Shown piece by piece: positions 1 through 11,712 of a DNA stretch of 64,000 bases. Numbering within the stretch: position 1 is the first letter of the stretch; every line of letters begins with the position of its first letter. Source of the DNA: Nocardioides sp. (GTDB taxonomy: Bacteria > Actinomycetota > Actinomycetes > Propionibacteriales > Nocardioidaceae). The translations under genes were made by a program, and so were the position numbers. The DNA lies in assembly GCF_029937575.1 (NCBI RefSeq), contig NZ_JAPYPS010000011.1, positions 16,965 to 80,964 on the forward strand. The letters run 5' to 3'. A model generated the notes under the pieces. It did no database searches, was not told the DNA's origin, and saw only the letters and a list, made by a program, of their open reading frames with translations.

Positions 1-501
1 GAGGCGATGGAGTGTCTCGGCGGCAACGGCTACGTCGAGGACTCGGGGATGCCGCGGATCTACCGCGAGCTGCCGCTGCTCTCGATCTGGGAGGGCTCGG
101 GCAACGTCGCGGCGCTCGACGCGCTGCGCGCCATCGGACGCGAGCCGGAGTCGCTGGACCGCTTCTTCACCGAGGTCGAGGTCGCGGCCGGCGCCGACCA
201 CCGCCTGGACGACGCCCTCGCAGTGGTCAAGAAGGAGCTCTCCGACATCGACGAGATCGAGCTGCGGGGTCGACGTCTGGTCGAGCAGCTCGCCCTCGTG
301 CTGCAGGGCTCCCTGCTCGTCCAGCACGCGCCCTCGGCCGTGGCCGACGCGTTCTGCGCGACGCGACTGGCGCGTGACTGGGGCGGAGCCTTCGGCACGA
401 TGCCCAAGGGGCTCGACCTCGACCCGATCCTGGAGCGGGCGTTCGTCGAGTCGCCGGAGGTCACCGAGGCACGAGGTGACCTCCCGGGCTGTTCGCGCTG
501 A
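1..501 (+). CDS. acyl-CoA dehydrogenase, AidB-like (C-terminal part)
   Basis: The reading frame is open from the first base, so the 5' end lies outside the window. The visible ~166 residues carry ECLGGNGYVEDSG followed by YRELPLLSIWEGSGNV, the conserved FAD/acyl-CoA contact region near the C-terminus of AidB-type acyl-CoA dehydrogenases. The rest is the helical C-terminal extension of that subgroup. Family members use FAD to desaturate acyl-CoA thioesters or, for AidB itself, act in alkylation-stress protection; the substrate cannot be read here. It converges on glpD, with a palindromic region between the two. Confidence 0.85.
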   Translation, partial: EAMECLGGNGYVEDSGMPRIYRELPLLSIWEGSGNVAALDALRAIGREPESLDRFFTEVEVAAGADHRLDDALAVVKKELSDIDEIELRGRRLVEQLALVLQGSLLVQHAPSAVADAFCATRLARDWGGAFGTMPKGLDLDPILERAFVESPEVTEARGDLPGCSR

Positions 502-505
502 GCCG

Positions 506-590
506 TTCACCGGCCGACCGGTGAATCATGCACTTGGACGATGTCCGGACATCGTCCAAGTGACCCGTTCACCGGCCAGCCGGTGAACGG
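506..590. terminator. three consecutive palindromes between convergent genes
   Basis: Positions 506-525 are an inverted repeat with arms TTCACCGG/CCGGTGAA. Positions 531-562 are a perfect 32-bp palindrome (left arm begins CACTTGGACGATGT, centre CCGG). Positions 565-590 have 12-bp arms (CCGTTCACCGGC and its complement) around CA and repeat the first motif. The stretch lies between the 3' ends of two convergent genes, so a bidirectional terminator is the simplest reading. There is no T-tract, as is usual in high-GC actinobacteria. Confidence 0.6.
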
Positions 591-608
591 GACACCGCAC
601 CAACGCTC

Positions 609-2333
609 CTACACGATGTCGCGCACCTTGACCCGGGCCTCGTCGGCCTCCTGGTCGGTGAGCTTGAGCTGGCTCTGCCGCTCGGCCTCGACGCGCCGCA
701 GGTAGTGGTCGACCTCCTCGGCCACCCGTTCGGGGGTCCAGTCGAGCTCGGCGGCCATCAGCCTGGCTACGGCCGGGGCGGCCGCGACACCGCGGTCGAA
801 GGTCTCGATCGAGATGCGAGTGCGGCGGGTGAGCACGTCGTCGAGGTGGCGGGCGCCCTCGTGGGTGACCGCGTAGACGACCTCGGCGGCGAGGTAGTCC
901 TCGGCGCCCTCGAGCGGGAGCCCCAGCACGCGCCGCTCGCCGATGAGGGCGAGCAGGTCGTCGACCAGGCCGCCGTACCTGCCGAGGAGATGGTCGATCC
1001 GCGCGACGTGCAGGCCCGAACGGCGGGCGAGCAGGACCCGCTGGTTGGAGCGGGTCTCGTACCCTTCGGCGCCCGCGAGGGGCACCCGGTCGGTGATCGA
1101 GTCGCGGATCGTGATGTTGGTGGTCGTCTTCAGCGAGTGGGCCGCCGCGTCGACGGCGTCCTTGGCCATCACCCGGTAGGTCGTGTACTTGCCACCCGCG
1201 ATCATCACCAGGCCGGAGACGGGCGTGACGACCGTGTGCTCGCGCGAGATCCGCGAGGTGGGCTCCGACTCCCCCGACAACAGCGGCCGCAGGCCGGCGT
1301 ACACACCTTCGACGTCCTCGTGGTCCAGCGGCTCGCGCAGGATCGTGTTGACGTGGTCGAGGATGTAGTCGATGTCGGCGCGACTGGCCGCCGGGTGGGC
1401 CTTGTCGAGGTCCCACTTCGTGTCGGTCGTGCCGATGATCCAGTGCCGTCCCCACGGGATGACGAAGAGCACCGACTTCTCGGTGCGCACGATGAAGCCC
1501 GCCTCGGAGCGGATCCGGTCGCGCGGCACCACGATGTGCACGCCCTTGGACGCCTGCACGTGCAGGGCCCCGCGGCCGCCCACCATCTCCTGGATCTCGT
1601 CGGTCCACACTCCGGCCGCGTTGATGACGACGCGCGCACGCACCTCGAAGTCGGTGCCGTGCTCGAGGTCGCGGGCGGTGACGCCGACGACGCGCTCTCC
1701 CTCGCGCAGGAAGCCGGTCACCTTGACCCGCGTGGCGAGGTGGGCGCCGTACTCGGCGGCGGTGCGCGCGGTGGCCGTCACCAGCCGGGCGTCGTCGACC
1801 TGGCAGTCGTAGTAGCGGATCGCTCCGGCGATCGCCTCGGTCTTGAAGTCGGGCGCGATCCGGGCGACCTGGCGGCGGAAGAGGTGGCGGTGCTTGGGCA
1901 CGCCCATGTCGTACTTGCCGGCCATCGCCATGCCGTCATACAGCACCAGACCGGCGCCGACGTAGGGGCGCTCCCAGAACCGGTGCGTCAGCGGGTAGAG
2001 GAACGGCACCGGAGTGACGAGGTGCGGCGCGAGCCGGGTGAGCAGGAGCCCGCGCTCCTGCAGGGCCTCGCGGACGAGACCGAAGTCGAGCATCTCGAGG
2101 TAGCGCAGCCCCCCGTGGATGAGCTTGGACGAGCGCGACGACGTGCCGCTGGCGAAGTCGCGCTGCTCCAGCAGGCCCGTGTTGAGGCCGCGGGTGACAG
2201 CGTCCAGGGCGACGCCCGCGCCGACGACGCCGCCACCGACGACGAGGACGTCGAGCTCGCCCTCGCCCTCGAGGCCGGACATCGTGGCGATCGCCTTGTC
2301 GCGGGCCTGGGGGCTGAGCGCGCTGTGGTTCAT
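609..2333 (-). CDS. glpD: glycerol-3-phosphate dehydrogenase (FAD)
   Basis: A 574-residue protein, the usual length for GlpD. The N-terminal dinucleotide-binding motif VVGGGVVGAGVALDA is followed by the family signature FASGTSSRSSKLIHGGLRYLE (about residues 60-80). A C-terminal helical domain (DWTPERVAEEVDHYLRR) ends it. It oxidises sn-glycerol 3-phosphate to dihydroxyacetone phosphate at the membrane, passing electrons to quinone. The ATG is preceded at 7 nt by AAGACT, a weak -10-like hexamer, and lies 40 nt after the stop of the NlpC gene on the same strand, so it may have its own promoter. No other glp genes are adjacent. Confidence 0.93.
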   Translation of the reverse strand: MNHSALSPQARDKAIATMSGLEGEGELDVLVVGGGVVGAGVALDAVTRGLNTGLLEQRDFASGTSSRSSKLIHGGLRYLEMLDFGLVREALQERGLLLTRLAPHLVTPVPFLYPLTHRFWERPYVGAGLVLYDGMAMAGKYDMGVPKHRHLFRRQVARIAPDFKTEAIAGAIRYYDCQVDDARLVTATARTAAEYGAHLATRVKVTGFLREGERVVGVTARDLEHGTDFEVRARVVINAAGVWTDEIQEMVGGRGALHVQASKGVHIVVPRDRIRSEAGFIVRTEKSVLFVIPWGRHWIIGTTDTKWDLDKAHPAASRADIDYILDHVNTILREPLDHEDVEGVYAGLRPLLSGESEPTSRISREHTVVTPVSGLVMIAGGKYTTYRVMAKDAVDAAAHSLKTTTNITIRDSITDRVPLAGAEGYETRSNQRVLLARRSGLHVARIDHLLGRYGGLVDDLLALIGERRVLGLPLEGAEDYLAAEVVYAVTHEGARHLDDVLTRRTRISIETFDRGVAAAPAVARLMAAELDWTPERVAEEVDHYLRRVEAERQSQLKLTDQEADEARVKVRDIV

Positions 2334-2356
2334 GCGGCCCAGTCTTGCAAAGGGGT

Positions 2357-2377
2357 GTGACGGTCGCGTTGCGTCAC
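2357..2377 (-). terminator. small hairpin at the end of the peptidase operon
   Basis: GTGACG (2357-2362) and CGTCAC (2372-2377) are complementary arms around a 9-nt loop and overlap the stop of the NlpC/P60 gene. It could weakly terminate that operon or act as an operator before glpD. The evidence is only the short dyad. Confidence 0.25.
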
Positions 2378-2955
2378 TCCGGGGCCCCGAACCGTCCCGC
2401 CGCGACCAGGGTCGCGATCCGTTCCGGTGGCAGCGTCTCCTCCACGACGTAGCGCCGCGGGCCGGAGTCGGGCGCGTGCAGCATCGTGTCGGGCGCGGTC
2501 ACGAAGCCGACGTGGGTGATCCGGGTGCCCGGGCCGCCCCTGGCGAAGAACCACAGGTCGCCCGGTCGCTCGCTGCCGAGCTCGACCGGCCGGCAGGCCT
2601 CGGCCTGGTCGCAGGCGTCGCGCGGGGTGCTGATGCCGACGGCACGGAAGGCCGCGTGGGTCAGCCCGGAGCAGTCGATGCCGTCGGTGGTCAATCCGCC
2701 CCAGACGTACGGCGTGCCGAGGTAGCCGCGGGCGATCTCGACGACGCTCTCCTCGTCGTGGGCGAGGTCGGCCAGCACCACCCAGCCGGGATAGCCGCTG
2801 GGGTCCTTGGACGACGGCTGGTCCGGCACGGTCACCCGCGCCCAGGCCCCCTGGGCCTGGTGGATCTCGACCCGGTCGCCAGCGAGCAGCTGGGTCACCT
2901 GCTCCCCCTCAGGTCCCGGAGTCGCGCGGACCGCGGTCAGGCGCGTTGCTCTCAT
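2374..2955 (-). CDS. SH3-NlpC/P60 cell-wall peptidase
   Basis: A 193-residue protein with an SH3b-like N-terminal region (about 1-65) and an NlpC/P60 domain. The catalytic Cys is in GIDCSGLTHAAF (Cys95) and the His in THVGF (His148). Such enzymes cut gamma-D-Glu-diaminopimelate bonds in wall peptides. No signal peptide is visible, so it probably works on imported or recycled muropeptides in the cytoplasm, as in Bacillus YkfC. Its ATG overlaps the stop of the dipeptide epimerase gene (ATGA), so translation is coupled. Last gene of a three-gene operon. The long open frame upstream of this ATG is a shadow of the epimerase gene. Confidence 0.85.
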   Translation of the reverse strand: MRATRLTAVRATPGPEGEQVTQLLAGDRVEIHQAQGAWARVTVPDQPSSKDPSGYPGWVVLADLAHDEESVVEIARGYLGTPYVWGGLTTDGIDCSGLTHAAFRAVGISTPRDACDQAEACRPVELGSERPGDLWFFARGGPGTRITHVGFVTAPDTMLHAPDSGPRRYVVEETLPPERIATLVAAGRFGAPE

Positions 2956-4079
2956 GACGTCACTCCTTCGATGCCCAGCCCCGGTCGGGCGGGCAGGCAG
3001 ATCTCGTCCCGGTCGTAGGTGACCCCGCCGTCGTACGGCGACCCGCTCGCCCACCACGCGGCGTCGAGGTCGGGCAGGCTCGTCACACCGACGGCCGCCA
3101 CCAAGGAGGCGGCAGCCCCGATGCCGACGTGGGACTCCATCATCGATCCCACGAACGTGCCGAAGCCGTGGCGCTGGGCGACGCCGAGCAGCTCGAGGGC
3201 CGGCGTGAGTCCGCCGCACTTGGCGAGCTTGACGTTGACCAGGTCCGCCGCGTCGCAGCGGATGATCTCCACGAGGTCCTCGAGGGTGAAGAGCGACTCG
3301 TCGGCCATGATCGGCGTCTCGACGCTGGCCGTCACGTGCGCCAGTCCGAGGACGTCGCCGGCCGGCACCGGCTGCTCGACGACCTCGACGCCGACGCCGG
3401 CGTCCTCGAGGGCACGGATCGCCGCGATGGCCGCGAACGCGTCCCAACCCTGGTTGGCGTCCAGGCGCAGGCCGACCTCCGGCCCGACGGCGTCGCGCAC
3501 CGCCCGCACCCGCGCCACGTCGGTGGCGGCGTCGGTGCCGACCTTGAGCTTGAGGGTGCTGAACCCGTCGGCGACCCGCGCCCGCGCTGCGTCCGCCAGT
3601 CCCTCGGCGTCACCGGCAGCGAGGGTCACGTCGGTGCGCACGCGCGTCGCGGTGCCGGCGCCCTCAGGTCTGCCGGCCAGGCGGGCCAGGTGCACGGCGA
3701 GGGGCACGCCGGCCCGGCGCGCCGCCAGGTCGTGCAGGGCGACGTCGGCGGCCATCTTGGCCGACCGGTTGCCCACCACCGCCCGCTGGATGATGGGCGC
3801 GGTCTCGACCGGATCGGCCGGGGCTGCCACGAGCGCGTCCGCGAGGGGACCGTCGAGACAGGCCCGCGATCCGGCGAGCGAGTCGCCGGTCACCTGCCAG
3901 ACCTGGGGTGCCTCGCCCCAGCCCGTGCAGCCGTCCGAGTCGGTGAGTCGCACGAGCACGGTCTCGATCGTGGTCGTGCGGCGCAGCGCGGTCACGAACG
4001 GGGTGTGCAGCGGCAGGCTGAGCAGGCTCGTCTCGACGTGCGCGATGCGCGGCGCGCCTCCGCCCGTAGCCGCCGTCAT
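2952..4079 (-). CDS. L-Ala-D/L-Glu dipeptide epimerase (enolase superfamily)
   Basis: A 375-residue muconate-lactonising/enolase-superfamily protein. The catalytic KxK motif is in STLKLKVG. Metal ligands lie in LRLDANQGW, VVEQPVP and IMADESLF, and the second catalytic Lys is in VNVKLAKCGGL. Family members epimerise L-Ala-D-Glu to L-Ala-L-Glu during murein peptide recycling. Exact dipeptide specificity is inferred from context: an NlpC/P60 peptidase follows and a serine hydrolase precedes, each overlapping by the 4-nt ATGA arrangement. The same functional set occurs in the Bacillus ykf operon. Confidence 0.85.
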   Translation of the reverse strand: MTAATGGGAPRIAHVETSLLSLPLHTPFVTALRRTTTIETVLVRLTDSDGCTGWGEAPQVWQVTGDSLAGSRACLDGPLADALVAAPADPVETAPIIQRAVVGNRSAKMAADVALHDLAARRAGVPLAVHLARLAGRPEGAGTATRVRTDVTLAAGDAEGLADAARARVADGFSTLKLKVGTDAATDVARVRAVRDAVGPEVGLRLDANQGWDAFAAIAAIRALEDAGVGVEVVEQPVPAGDVLGLAHVTASVETPIMADESLFTLEDLVEIIRCDAADLVNVKLAKCGGLTPALELLGVAQRHGFGTFVGSMMESHVGIGAAASLVAAVGVTSLPDLDAAWWASGSPYDGGVTYDRDEICLPARPGLGIEGVTS

Positions 4080-4849
4080 CGGCGTCGCTCCCATGCCTGG
4101 GCGGCGAGGTCGGCGATCCGCCGGTTGCCGTCGTCGTACGAGACCCCGGCGAGGCGGGTGAGCACCACGAGCGCGAACGGCTGGCCGCCCTGCCCGGCCG
4201 ACGGTCGCACGATCGCCATGTCGTGGGTGTGGTCGTCGATCCAGCCGGTCTTGTTGGCGATCGTGGTGCCCGCCGGAAGCCCCGCGGGGATCGCGTCGCG
4301 ATAGTGCTGGTCGAGCAGGATCTCCTCCACCGCCGACGGTGTGTGGGCCAGCAGCCCGCCCAGGTCGCGGGCGGTGACGACGTTGGAGATGCCGGCCCGC
4401 TGCGCCGGTGAGTCGTCGATGCCCCGCACGACCTGCGTCCGATCGCTGCACCCGGCCTCGGACAGCACGGAGGTGACCTCGTCGATCCCGACCGCCTCGA
4501 GGAGCAGGTTGGTCGCGAGGTTGCCCGACATCACCAGCGCGCGCCGACGCAGCTCCCGCAGCGTCGTACGACTGTCCTGCGTGGCCGCCTCGTCCCAGGT
4601 CGCGTCGTCCTGGTCGTCATCACGGTCGAGGACGTAGCGTCGGCCGGCCACGACCGAGTCGAAGTCGTCGTGCACCAGCACCTCGGCGTCGAGGTCGATC
4701 TCCCCGCGCTCGTGGCGCCGCTGCGCGGCGGTGGCGATCGGCAGCTTCATCAGGCTGGCGGAGTACGCCGGCTCGTCGGCGTCCTGCTCCCACCACGTCG
4801 TGCCGTCGAGGGCGCCGAGCCACACCGCCACGAGGTCCATCTCTGCCAC
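4076..4849 (-). CDS. class A beta-lactamase-like serine hydrolase
   Basis: A 257-residue protein with the penicillin-recognising serine triad: SLMK (Ser32-Lys35), SGN (108-110, in the place of SDN) and KTG (200-202). There is no signal peptide or lipobox, so it appears cytoplasmic, which is unusual for a beta-lactamase and fits a peptidase or esterase acting on internal muropeptides. The GTG start is preceded at 6 nt by CAGGGT, a weak leaderless-type -10; a second start (ATG) is three codons in. First gene of the coupled operon with the epimerase and NlpC/P60 genes. The real substrate is unknown. Confidence 0.75.
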   Translation of the reverse strand: MAEMDLVAVWLGALDGTTWWEQDADEPAYSASLMKLPIATAAQRRHERGEIDLDAEVLVHDDFDSVVAGRRYVLDRDDDQDDATWDEAATQDSRTTLRELRRRALVMSGNLATNLLLEAVGIDEVTSVLSEAGCSDRTQVVRGIDDSPAQRAGISNVVTARDLGGLLAHTPSAVEEILLDQHYRDAIPAGLPAGTTIANKTGWIDDHTHDMAIVRPSAGQGGQPFALVVLTRLAGVSYDDGNRRIADLAAQAWERRR

Positions 4850-4881
4850 GCCGCAACCCTGCCACGTGGTACTCCTGGGTG

Positions 4882-5790
4882 ATGAACCGCGTGCAGCAGC
4901 TCCTCGGGGTCGAGATCCCGATCGTCCAGGCCCCGATGACCTACATCGCCCGCGCGGAGCTGGCCGCGGCTGTCTCCGAAGCGGGCGGGATGGGCATCAT
5001 CGAGACCCTGACCCCGGAGGGGCAGGCCGACCTTAAGCGCGTGCGCGACCTCACCGACAAGCCGGTGGGCGCCAACCTGATGATCCAGGGTTGGAAGCAC
5101 GACCCGTCGATCGTCGACGTCCTCGTCGACGCCGGGGTGTCCTACGTCGCCACGTCGGCCGGTGACCCGGGGTTGTTCACCGAGCGCCTCAAGGACGCCG
5201 GCATCACCGTCTTCCACGTCGTCGGCAACCTGCGCGGAGCCCACAAGGCGGCCGCGGCCGGGGTCGACGGCCTCGTGGTCGAGGGGGTCGAGGGCGGCGG
5301 CTTCAAGGGCGCGCTCAGCCCCTCGACGATGGTGCTGCTGCCCCTCGTCGCCTCGCAGGTCGACCTTCCGATCATCTCCGCCGGAGGCATCTGCGACGCC
5401 GCCACGATGGCCGCGGCGTTCGTCCTCGGCGCCGAGGGCGTGCAGATGGGCACCCGGATGCTGGCCACCGTCGAGTCCGGCGTCCACCAGAACTTCAAGG
5501 ACGCCATCGTGGCCGCAGGCGACGACGGCACGACGATGCTGAGCGTCCCGGGCAACCCGACGATGCGGGTCCTGCGCAACGAGCTCGGCGCGGGTGCCGC
5601 GGCCGGCGACGCCAAGCTGCTGGGGAGGATCACCGACCTCTACTTCGAGGGCGACATGGAGGCCAGCGTCGCCAACACCGGCCAGGTCTCGGCCCGGATC
5701 GATGACGTCCTGCCGGTCGCGGACGTCGTCCGCGGGATGTGGGACGGCGTGCAGGCTGCTCTCGAGGGCGGGCACAGCCGCCTGGGCTGA
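4882..5790 (+). CDS. nitronate monooxygenase-type FMN oxidoreductase
   Basis: A ~302-residue TIM-barrel flavoprotein of the 2-nitropropane dioxygenase/FabK-like family. Visible markers are IPIVQAPMTYIAR at the N-terminus, EGVEGGGFKG, the phosphate-binding IISAGGICDAATMAAA and GAEGVQMGTRML. These proteins oxidise nitronates with FMN, or reduce enoyl-ACP in the FabK branch; the branch cannot be settled by eye. The start is either GTG at 4879 or the adjacent ATG chosen here. It is divergent from the serine hydrolase gene, with about 30 nt between starts. Confidence 0.8.
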   Translation: MNRVQQLLGVEIPIVQAPMTYIARAELAAAVSEAGGMGIIETLTPEGQADLKRVRDLTDKPVGANLMIQGWKHDPSIVDVLVDAGVSYVATSAGDPGLFTERLKDAGITVFHVVGNLRGAHKAAAAGVDGLVVEGVEGGGFKGALSPSTMVLLPLVASQVDLPIISAGGICDAATMAAAFVLGAEGVQMGTRMLATVESGVHQNFKDAIVAAGDDGTTMLSVPGNPTMRVLRNELGAGAAAGDAKLLGRITDLYFEGDMEASVANTGQVSARIDDVLPVADVVRGMWDGVQAALEGGHSRLG

Positions 5791-5798
5791 GACTCGGG

Positions 5799-5825
5799 GC
5801 AACCGATGCGCGACTCGGCGCGTCT
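5799..5825 (+). promoter_or_regulatory. ECF-type promoter before capA
   Basis: GCAACC (5799-5804), a 16-nt spacer and CGTCT (5821-5825). Hexamer, spacing and -10 core are identical to the motif upstream of the ECF sigma gene at 24223. It lies just before the second in-frame ATG of capA, which supports that ATG as the start. Confidence 0.55.
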
Positions 5826-5832
5826 CCCCCGT

Positions 5833-7098
5833 ATGACCCCTACCCGCCGCCGACGGACGCTGGTGGCCTTCGTCGTGCTCGTCACGGTGGCATTGACGCT
5901 GGTGGACGCTCTCGTCCCGCACGACGGCGTGGATCCGACCGCGTCCGCCGCGGCGACGGCCCCGACCTCCCCGGTCCTGGTCACGCCGACGCCCTCCGCA
6001 GCTCCCCCGCCACCGACGCCCCCGGCGACCCCGCCGCCCGCCCCGCCGCCACCCACTGCTCCTCCCCGTCGGGCAACGCTGGTGATGGCCGGCGACCTGC
6101 TGTGGCACAACACCGTGTGGCGGTCGGCGGCCGCCGACCACGCCGTCACGGGCAACGGGCGCGACGGGTTCGACTTCGACCCGATGTTCTCCGCGGTCAG
6201 GCCGCTCCTCCGACTCGCAGACGTGGCACTGTGCCACGAGGAGGTGCCCTTCGCACTCCCCGGCGAACCGCTGCAGAGCTACCCGGTCTTCGCCGCGCCC
6301 CCGGCGGTGGCGCCGTGGATCGCGAGCATGGGCTTCGACGGGTGCACGACGGCCTCCAACCACTCCGTCGACCAGGGCTGGGAGGGGTTGAAGCACACTG
6401 CGGACCTCCTGTCGGACAACGGCGTTGCCCCGATCGGGACCTTCACCAGCAAGCGCGACCGACGCCGACCGGTGATCCTGACCACCGACGGCGGGGTGCG
6501 GATCGGCGTCGTGGCGGGCACCTACGGGCTCAACGGATTCCCCCTTCCTCAGGGACGACCCTGGAGCGTGTCGTTGTGGGACGCCGAGAACCTGCTCCAC
6601 CAGGCCCGGCGCGCACGCGAGGCCGGCGCCGACATCGTGGTCGTCCACCTGCACGGCGGCAACGAGTACGACCACCTCCCCAGTGCCGACCAGGTCGCGC
6701 TGGTCGACGAGCTCACCCGCTCCGACGACGTCGACCTCGTCCTCGGCGAGCACGCTCACGTCGTCCAGCCGATCACCAAGGTCAACGGCACGTGGGTGGT
6801 CTACGGCATGGGCAACCTGGTGGCGCAGCAGGAGACGAGTCGCCCCGACACCTATGCGGGGATCGCGGTCCGCTTCGCCTTCCGGGAGCGAACGGACGGG
6901 ACCTTCGGCGTCCGCGAGGTCGCGTACGTGCCGCTGACCTGGAACGTCTTCGGCGCCCCCGGTCCGATCCGGGTACGACGAGTGGTGCACGACCTCCGCG
7001 ACGGCGTCGGGGACCGCGCGCACCTGCTCGCCGTACGGGCGTCGGTACGTGCCGCCGTGCACGGGCTCGGGCGCCGACCGATGCTGCGGGAGCGGTAG
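5833..7098 (+). CDS. CapA-family exported metallophosphatase-like protein
   Basis: A 421-residue protein. An Arg-rich N-terminus and one hydrophobic segment (about 8-28) act as signal or anchor. A Pro/Thr/Ala-rich linker (about 45-80) follows, then a CapA (poly-gamma-glutamate synthesis type) calcineurin-like domain with VMAGDLLWHN, ASNHSVDQG, VVVHLHGGNEY and GEHAHVVQP, which hold the metal-binding Asp, Asn and His residues. CapA proteins act outside the membrane in polyglutamate or capsule formation; no capB/capC genes are nearby, so the role is open. An upstream ATG at 5806 would put the promoter inside the coding region, so 5833 is preferred. Confidence 0.83.
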   Translation: MTPTRRRRTLVAFVVLVTVALTLVDALVPHDGVDPTASAAATAPTSPVLVTPTPSAAPPPPTPPATPPPAPPPPTAPPRRATLVMAGDLLWHNTVWRSAAADHAVTGNGRDGFDFDPMFSAVRPLLRLADVALCHEEVPFALPGEPLQSYPVFAAPPAVAPWIASMGFDGCTTASNHSVDQGWEGLKHTADLLSDNGVAPIGTFTSKRDRRRPVILTTDGGVRIGVVAGTYGLNGFPLPQGRPWSVSLWDAENLLHQARRAREAGADIVVVHLHGGNEYDHLPSADQVALVDELTRSDDVDLVLGEHAHVVQPITKVNGTWVVYGMGNLVAQQETSRPDTYAGIAVRFAFRERTDGTFGVREVAYVPLTWNVFGAPGPIRVRRVVHDLRDGVGDRAHLLAVRASVRAAVHGLGRRPMLRER

Positions 7099-7108
7099 CC
7101 GGGGGGAG

Positions 7109-7576
7109 CTAGCCCGACACGCGTGCCGCCGCGACGGCCTCCTCGAGGCCGCGGGCGGCCAGCCGGTCCGCCCGCTCGTTGCCCGCGTCGCCGGCGTGAC
7201 CCTTGACCCAGTGCCAGTGCACGTCGTGGTGCTCGACGGCGGCCTTGAGCTGCTTCCAGAGGTCGACGTTCTTCACCGGTTGCTTGGCCTTGGTCTGCCA
7301 ACCGTTGCGCTCCCAGCCGACCACCCACTGGGTGATGCCGCTGCGCACGTAGGTGCTGTCGGTGTAGAGCTCGACGCGGACACGCCGCTTGAGCACCGTC
7401 AACGCCTGGATCGGAGCCATCAGCTCCATCCGGTTGTTGGTGGTTGCTCCCGCCTCACCACCGCACAGCTCGAGCTCGTGGCTGCCTTGACGAAGCAGGG
7501 CTCCCCAGCCCCCGGGGCCCGGGTTGGGGATGCAGGCGCCGTCGGTGTGGATGGTGACGACGTCCAGCTCGCTCAC
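7109..7576 (-). CDS. rnhA: ribonuclease HI
   Basis: A 155-residue type 1 RNase H. The four acidic catalytic residues are visible: Asp12 (HTDGAC), Glu51 (NRMELM), Asp73 (YTDSTYV) and Asp137 (GNERADRLA). The basic protrusion of E. coli type is present ([23 protein letters not shown]). It degrades the RNA strand of RNA:DNA hybrids. The GTG start overlaps the guaB3 stop by 4 nt, so it is coupled to that gene. Confidence 0.93.
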   Translation of the reverse strand: MSELDVVTIHTDGACIPNPGPGGWGALLRQGSHELELCGGEAGATTNNRMELMAPIQALTVLKRRVRVELYTDSTYVRSGITQWVVGWERNGWQTKAKQPVKNVDLWKQLKAAVEHHDVHWHWVKGHAGDAGNERADRLAARGLEEAVAAARVSG

Positions 7577-8679
7577 TCGACGACGACCTCGACGCGCTGG
7601 AACTCCTTGAGGTCGGTGTAGCCGGTCGTCGCCATCGAACGACGCAGGGCACCGATGAGGTTCATCGTGCCGTCGGCGACGCGCGAAGGCCCGAAGAGGA
7701 TCTCCTCCAGACTGCCGACCTGCTCGAACTGCACCCGCTGACCGCGCGGAAGGTCGGCGTGGTGGGCCTCGGCGCCCCAGTGGAAGCCGCGGCCGGGAGA
7801 GTCGGTCGCGCGCGCGAAGGGCGAGCCCACCATCACCGCGTCGGCGCCGCAGGCGATCGCCTTGGCCAGGTCGCCGGACTTGCCGATCGAGCCGTCGGCG
7901 ATGACGTGGACGTAGCGACCGCCCGACTCGTCGAGGTAGTCGCGTCGCGCGGCCGCGACGTCGGCGATGGCACTCGCCATCGGGACCGCGACCCCCAGGA
8001 CGGTACGGGTGGTGTGGGCGGCGCCGCCGCCGAAACCCACCAGCACGCCGGCAGCGCCGGTACGCATCAGGTGCAGTGCCGCCTGGTGGGTCGCGCAGCC
8101 GCCGACGATCACGGGCACGTCGAGCTCGTAGATGAACTCCTTCAGGTTGAGCGGCTCGGCCTGCGAGGAGACGTGCTCGGCCGAGACCGTGGTGCCGCGG
8201 ATGACGAACATGTCGACACCGCCGTCGACCACAGCCTTGGCGAACTCCTGGGTGCGCTGCGGGGAGAGCGACCCCGCCACGGTCACGCCGGCCGCGCGCA
8301 TCTCGCGCAGACGCTCGGTGATCAGGTCGGGCTTGATCGGCTCGGTGTAGATCTCCTGCATCCGCACCGTCGCCTCGATGCCCTGCAGACCGGCCACCTC
8401 GGCGAGGAGGTCGCTCGGGTCGTCGTACCGCGTCCAGAGTCCCTCGAGGTTGAGCACCCCGAGGCCCCCGAAGCCGCCCAGCGCGATCGCGGTGGCCGGC
8501 GACATGACCGAGTCCATCGGCGCAGCCAGCACGGGCAGCGAGAACCGGTAGGCGTCGATCTGCCAGTCGATGCTGACCTCCTCCGGGTCGCGCGTGCGCC
8601 GGGAGGGCACGATCGCGATGTCGTCGAAGGAGTAGGCGCGCCGGGCGCGCTTGGCCTGGCCAATCTGGATCTCGGTCAC
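7573..8679 (-). CDS. guaB3: GuaB3, IMP dehydrogenase-family protein
   Basis: A 368-residue GuaB3-type TIM barrel, shorter than GuaB because the CBS pair is absent. N-terminal [19 protein letters not shown] and C-terminal [17 protein letters not shown] match the family. At the place of the IMPDH catalytic loop (GSICTTR in GuaB) this protein reads GGAAHTTR, so the catalytic Cys is replaced; the same loss is known in other actinobacterial GuaB3 proteins, and the in vivo activity is unclear. The GTG start follows TAGGGT by 6 nt, a leaderless arrangement. It lies just downstream of guaB and is coupled to rnhA. Confidence 0.9.
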   Translation of the reverse strand: MTEIQIGQAKRARRAYSFDDIAIVPSRRTRDPEEVSIDWQIDAYRFSLPVLAAPMDSVMSPATAIALGGFGGLGVLNLEGLWTRYDDPSDLLAEVAGLQGIEATVRMQEIYTEPIKPDLITERLREMRAAGVTVAGSLSPQRTQEFAKAVVDGGVDMFVIRGTTVSAEHVSSQAEPLNLKEFIYELDVPVIVGGCATHQAALHLMRTGAAGVLVGFGGGAAHTTRTVLGVAVPMASAIADVAAARRDYLDESGGRYVHVIADGSIGKSGDLAKAIACGADAVMVGSPFARATDSPGRGFHWGAEAHHADLPRGQRVQFEQVGSLEEILFGPSRVADGTMNLIGALRRSMATTGYTDLKEFQRVEVVVE

Positions 8680-8685
8680 GCGCGC

Positions 8686-8691
8686 ACCCTA
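8686..8691 (-). promoter_or_regulatory. -10 element for leaderless guaB3
   Basis: On the minus strand TAGGGT ends 6 nt before the GTG of guaB3, so transcription would begin at or next to the start codon. It fits the TANNNT consensus of actinobacterial leaderless genes. Confidence 0.5.
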
Positions 8692-8708
8692 TCTGCGCGG
8701 CTCACCGG

Positions 8709-11711
<3,003 letters not shown>

Positions 11712-11712
<1 letters not shown>

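Noticed and set aside
4750..7062. Very long minus-strand open frame across the nitronate monooxygenase and capA genes
   Set aside because: High GC leaves long antisense frames open; composition is His/Arg/Asp-rich with no domain, and plus-strand genes have clear motifs.
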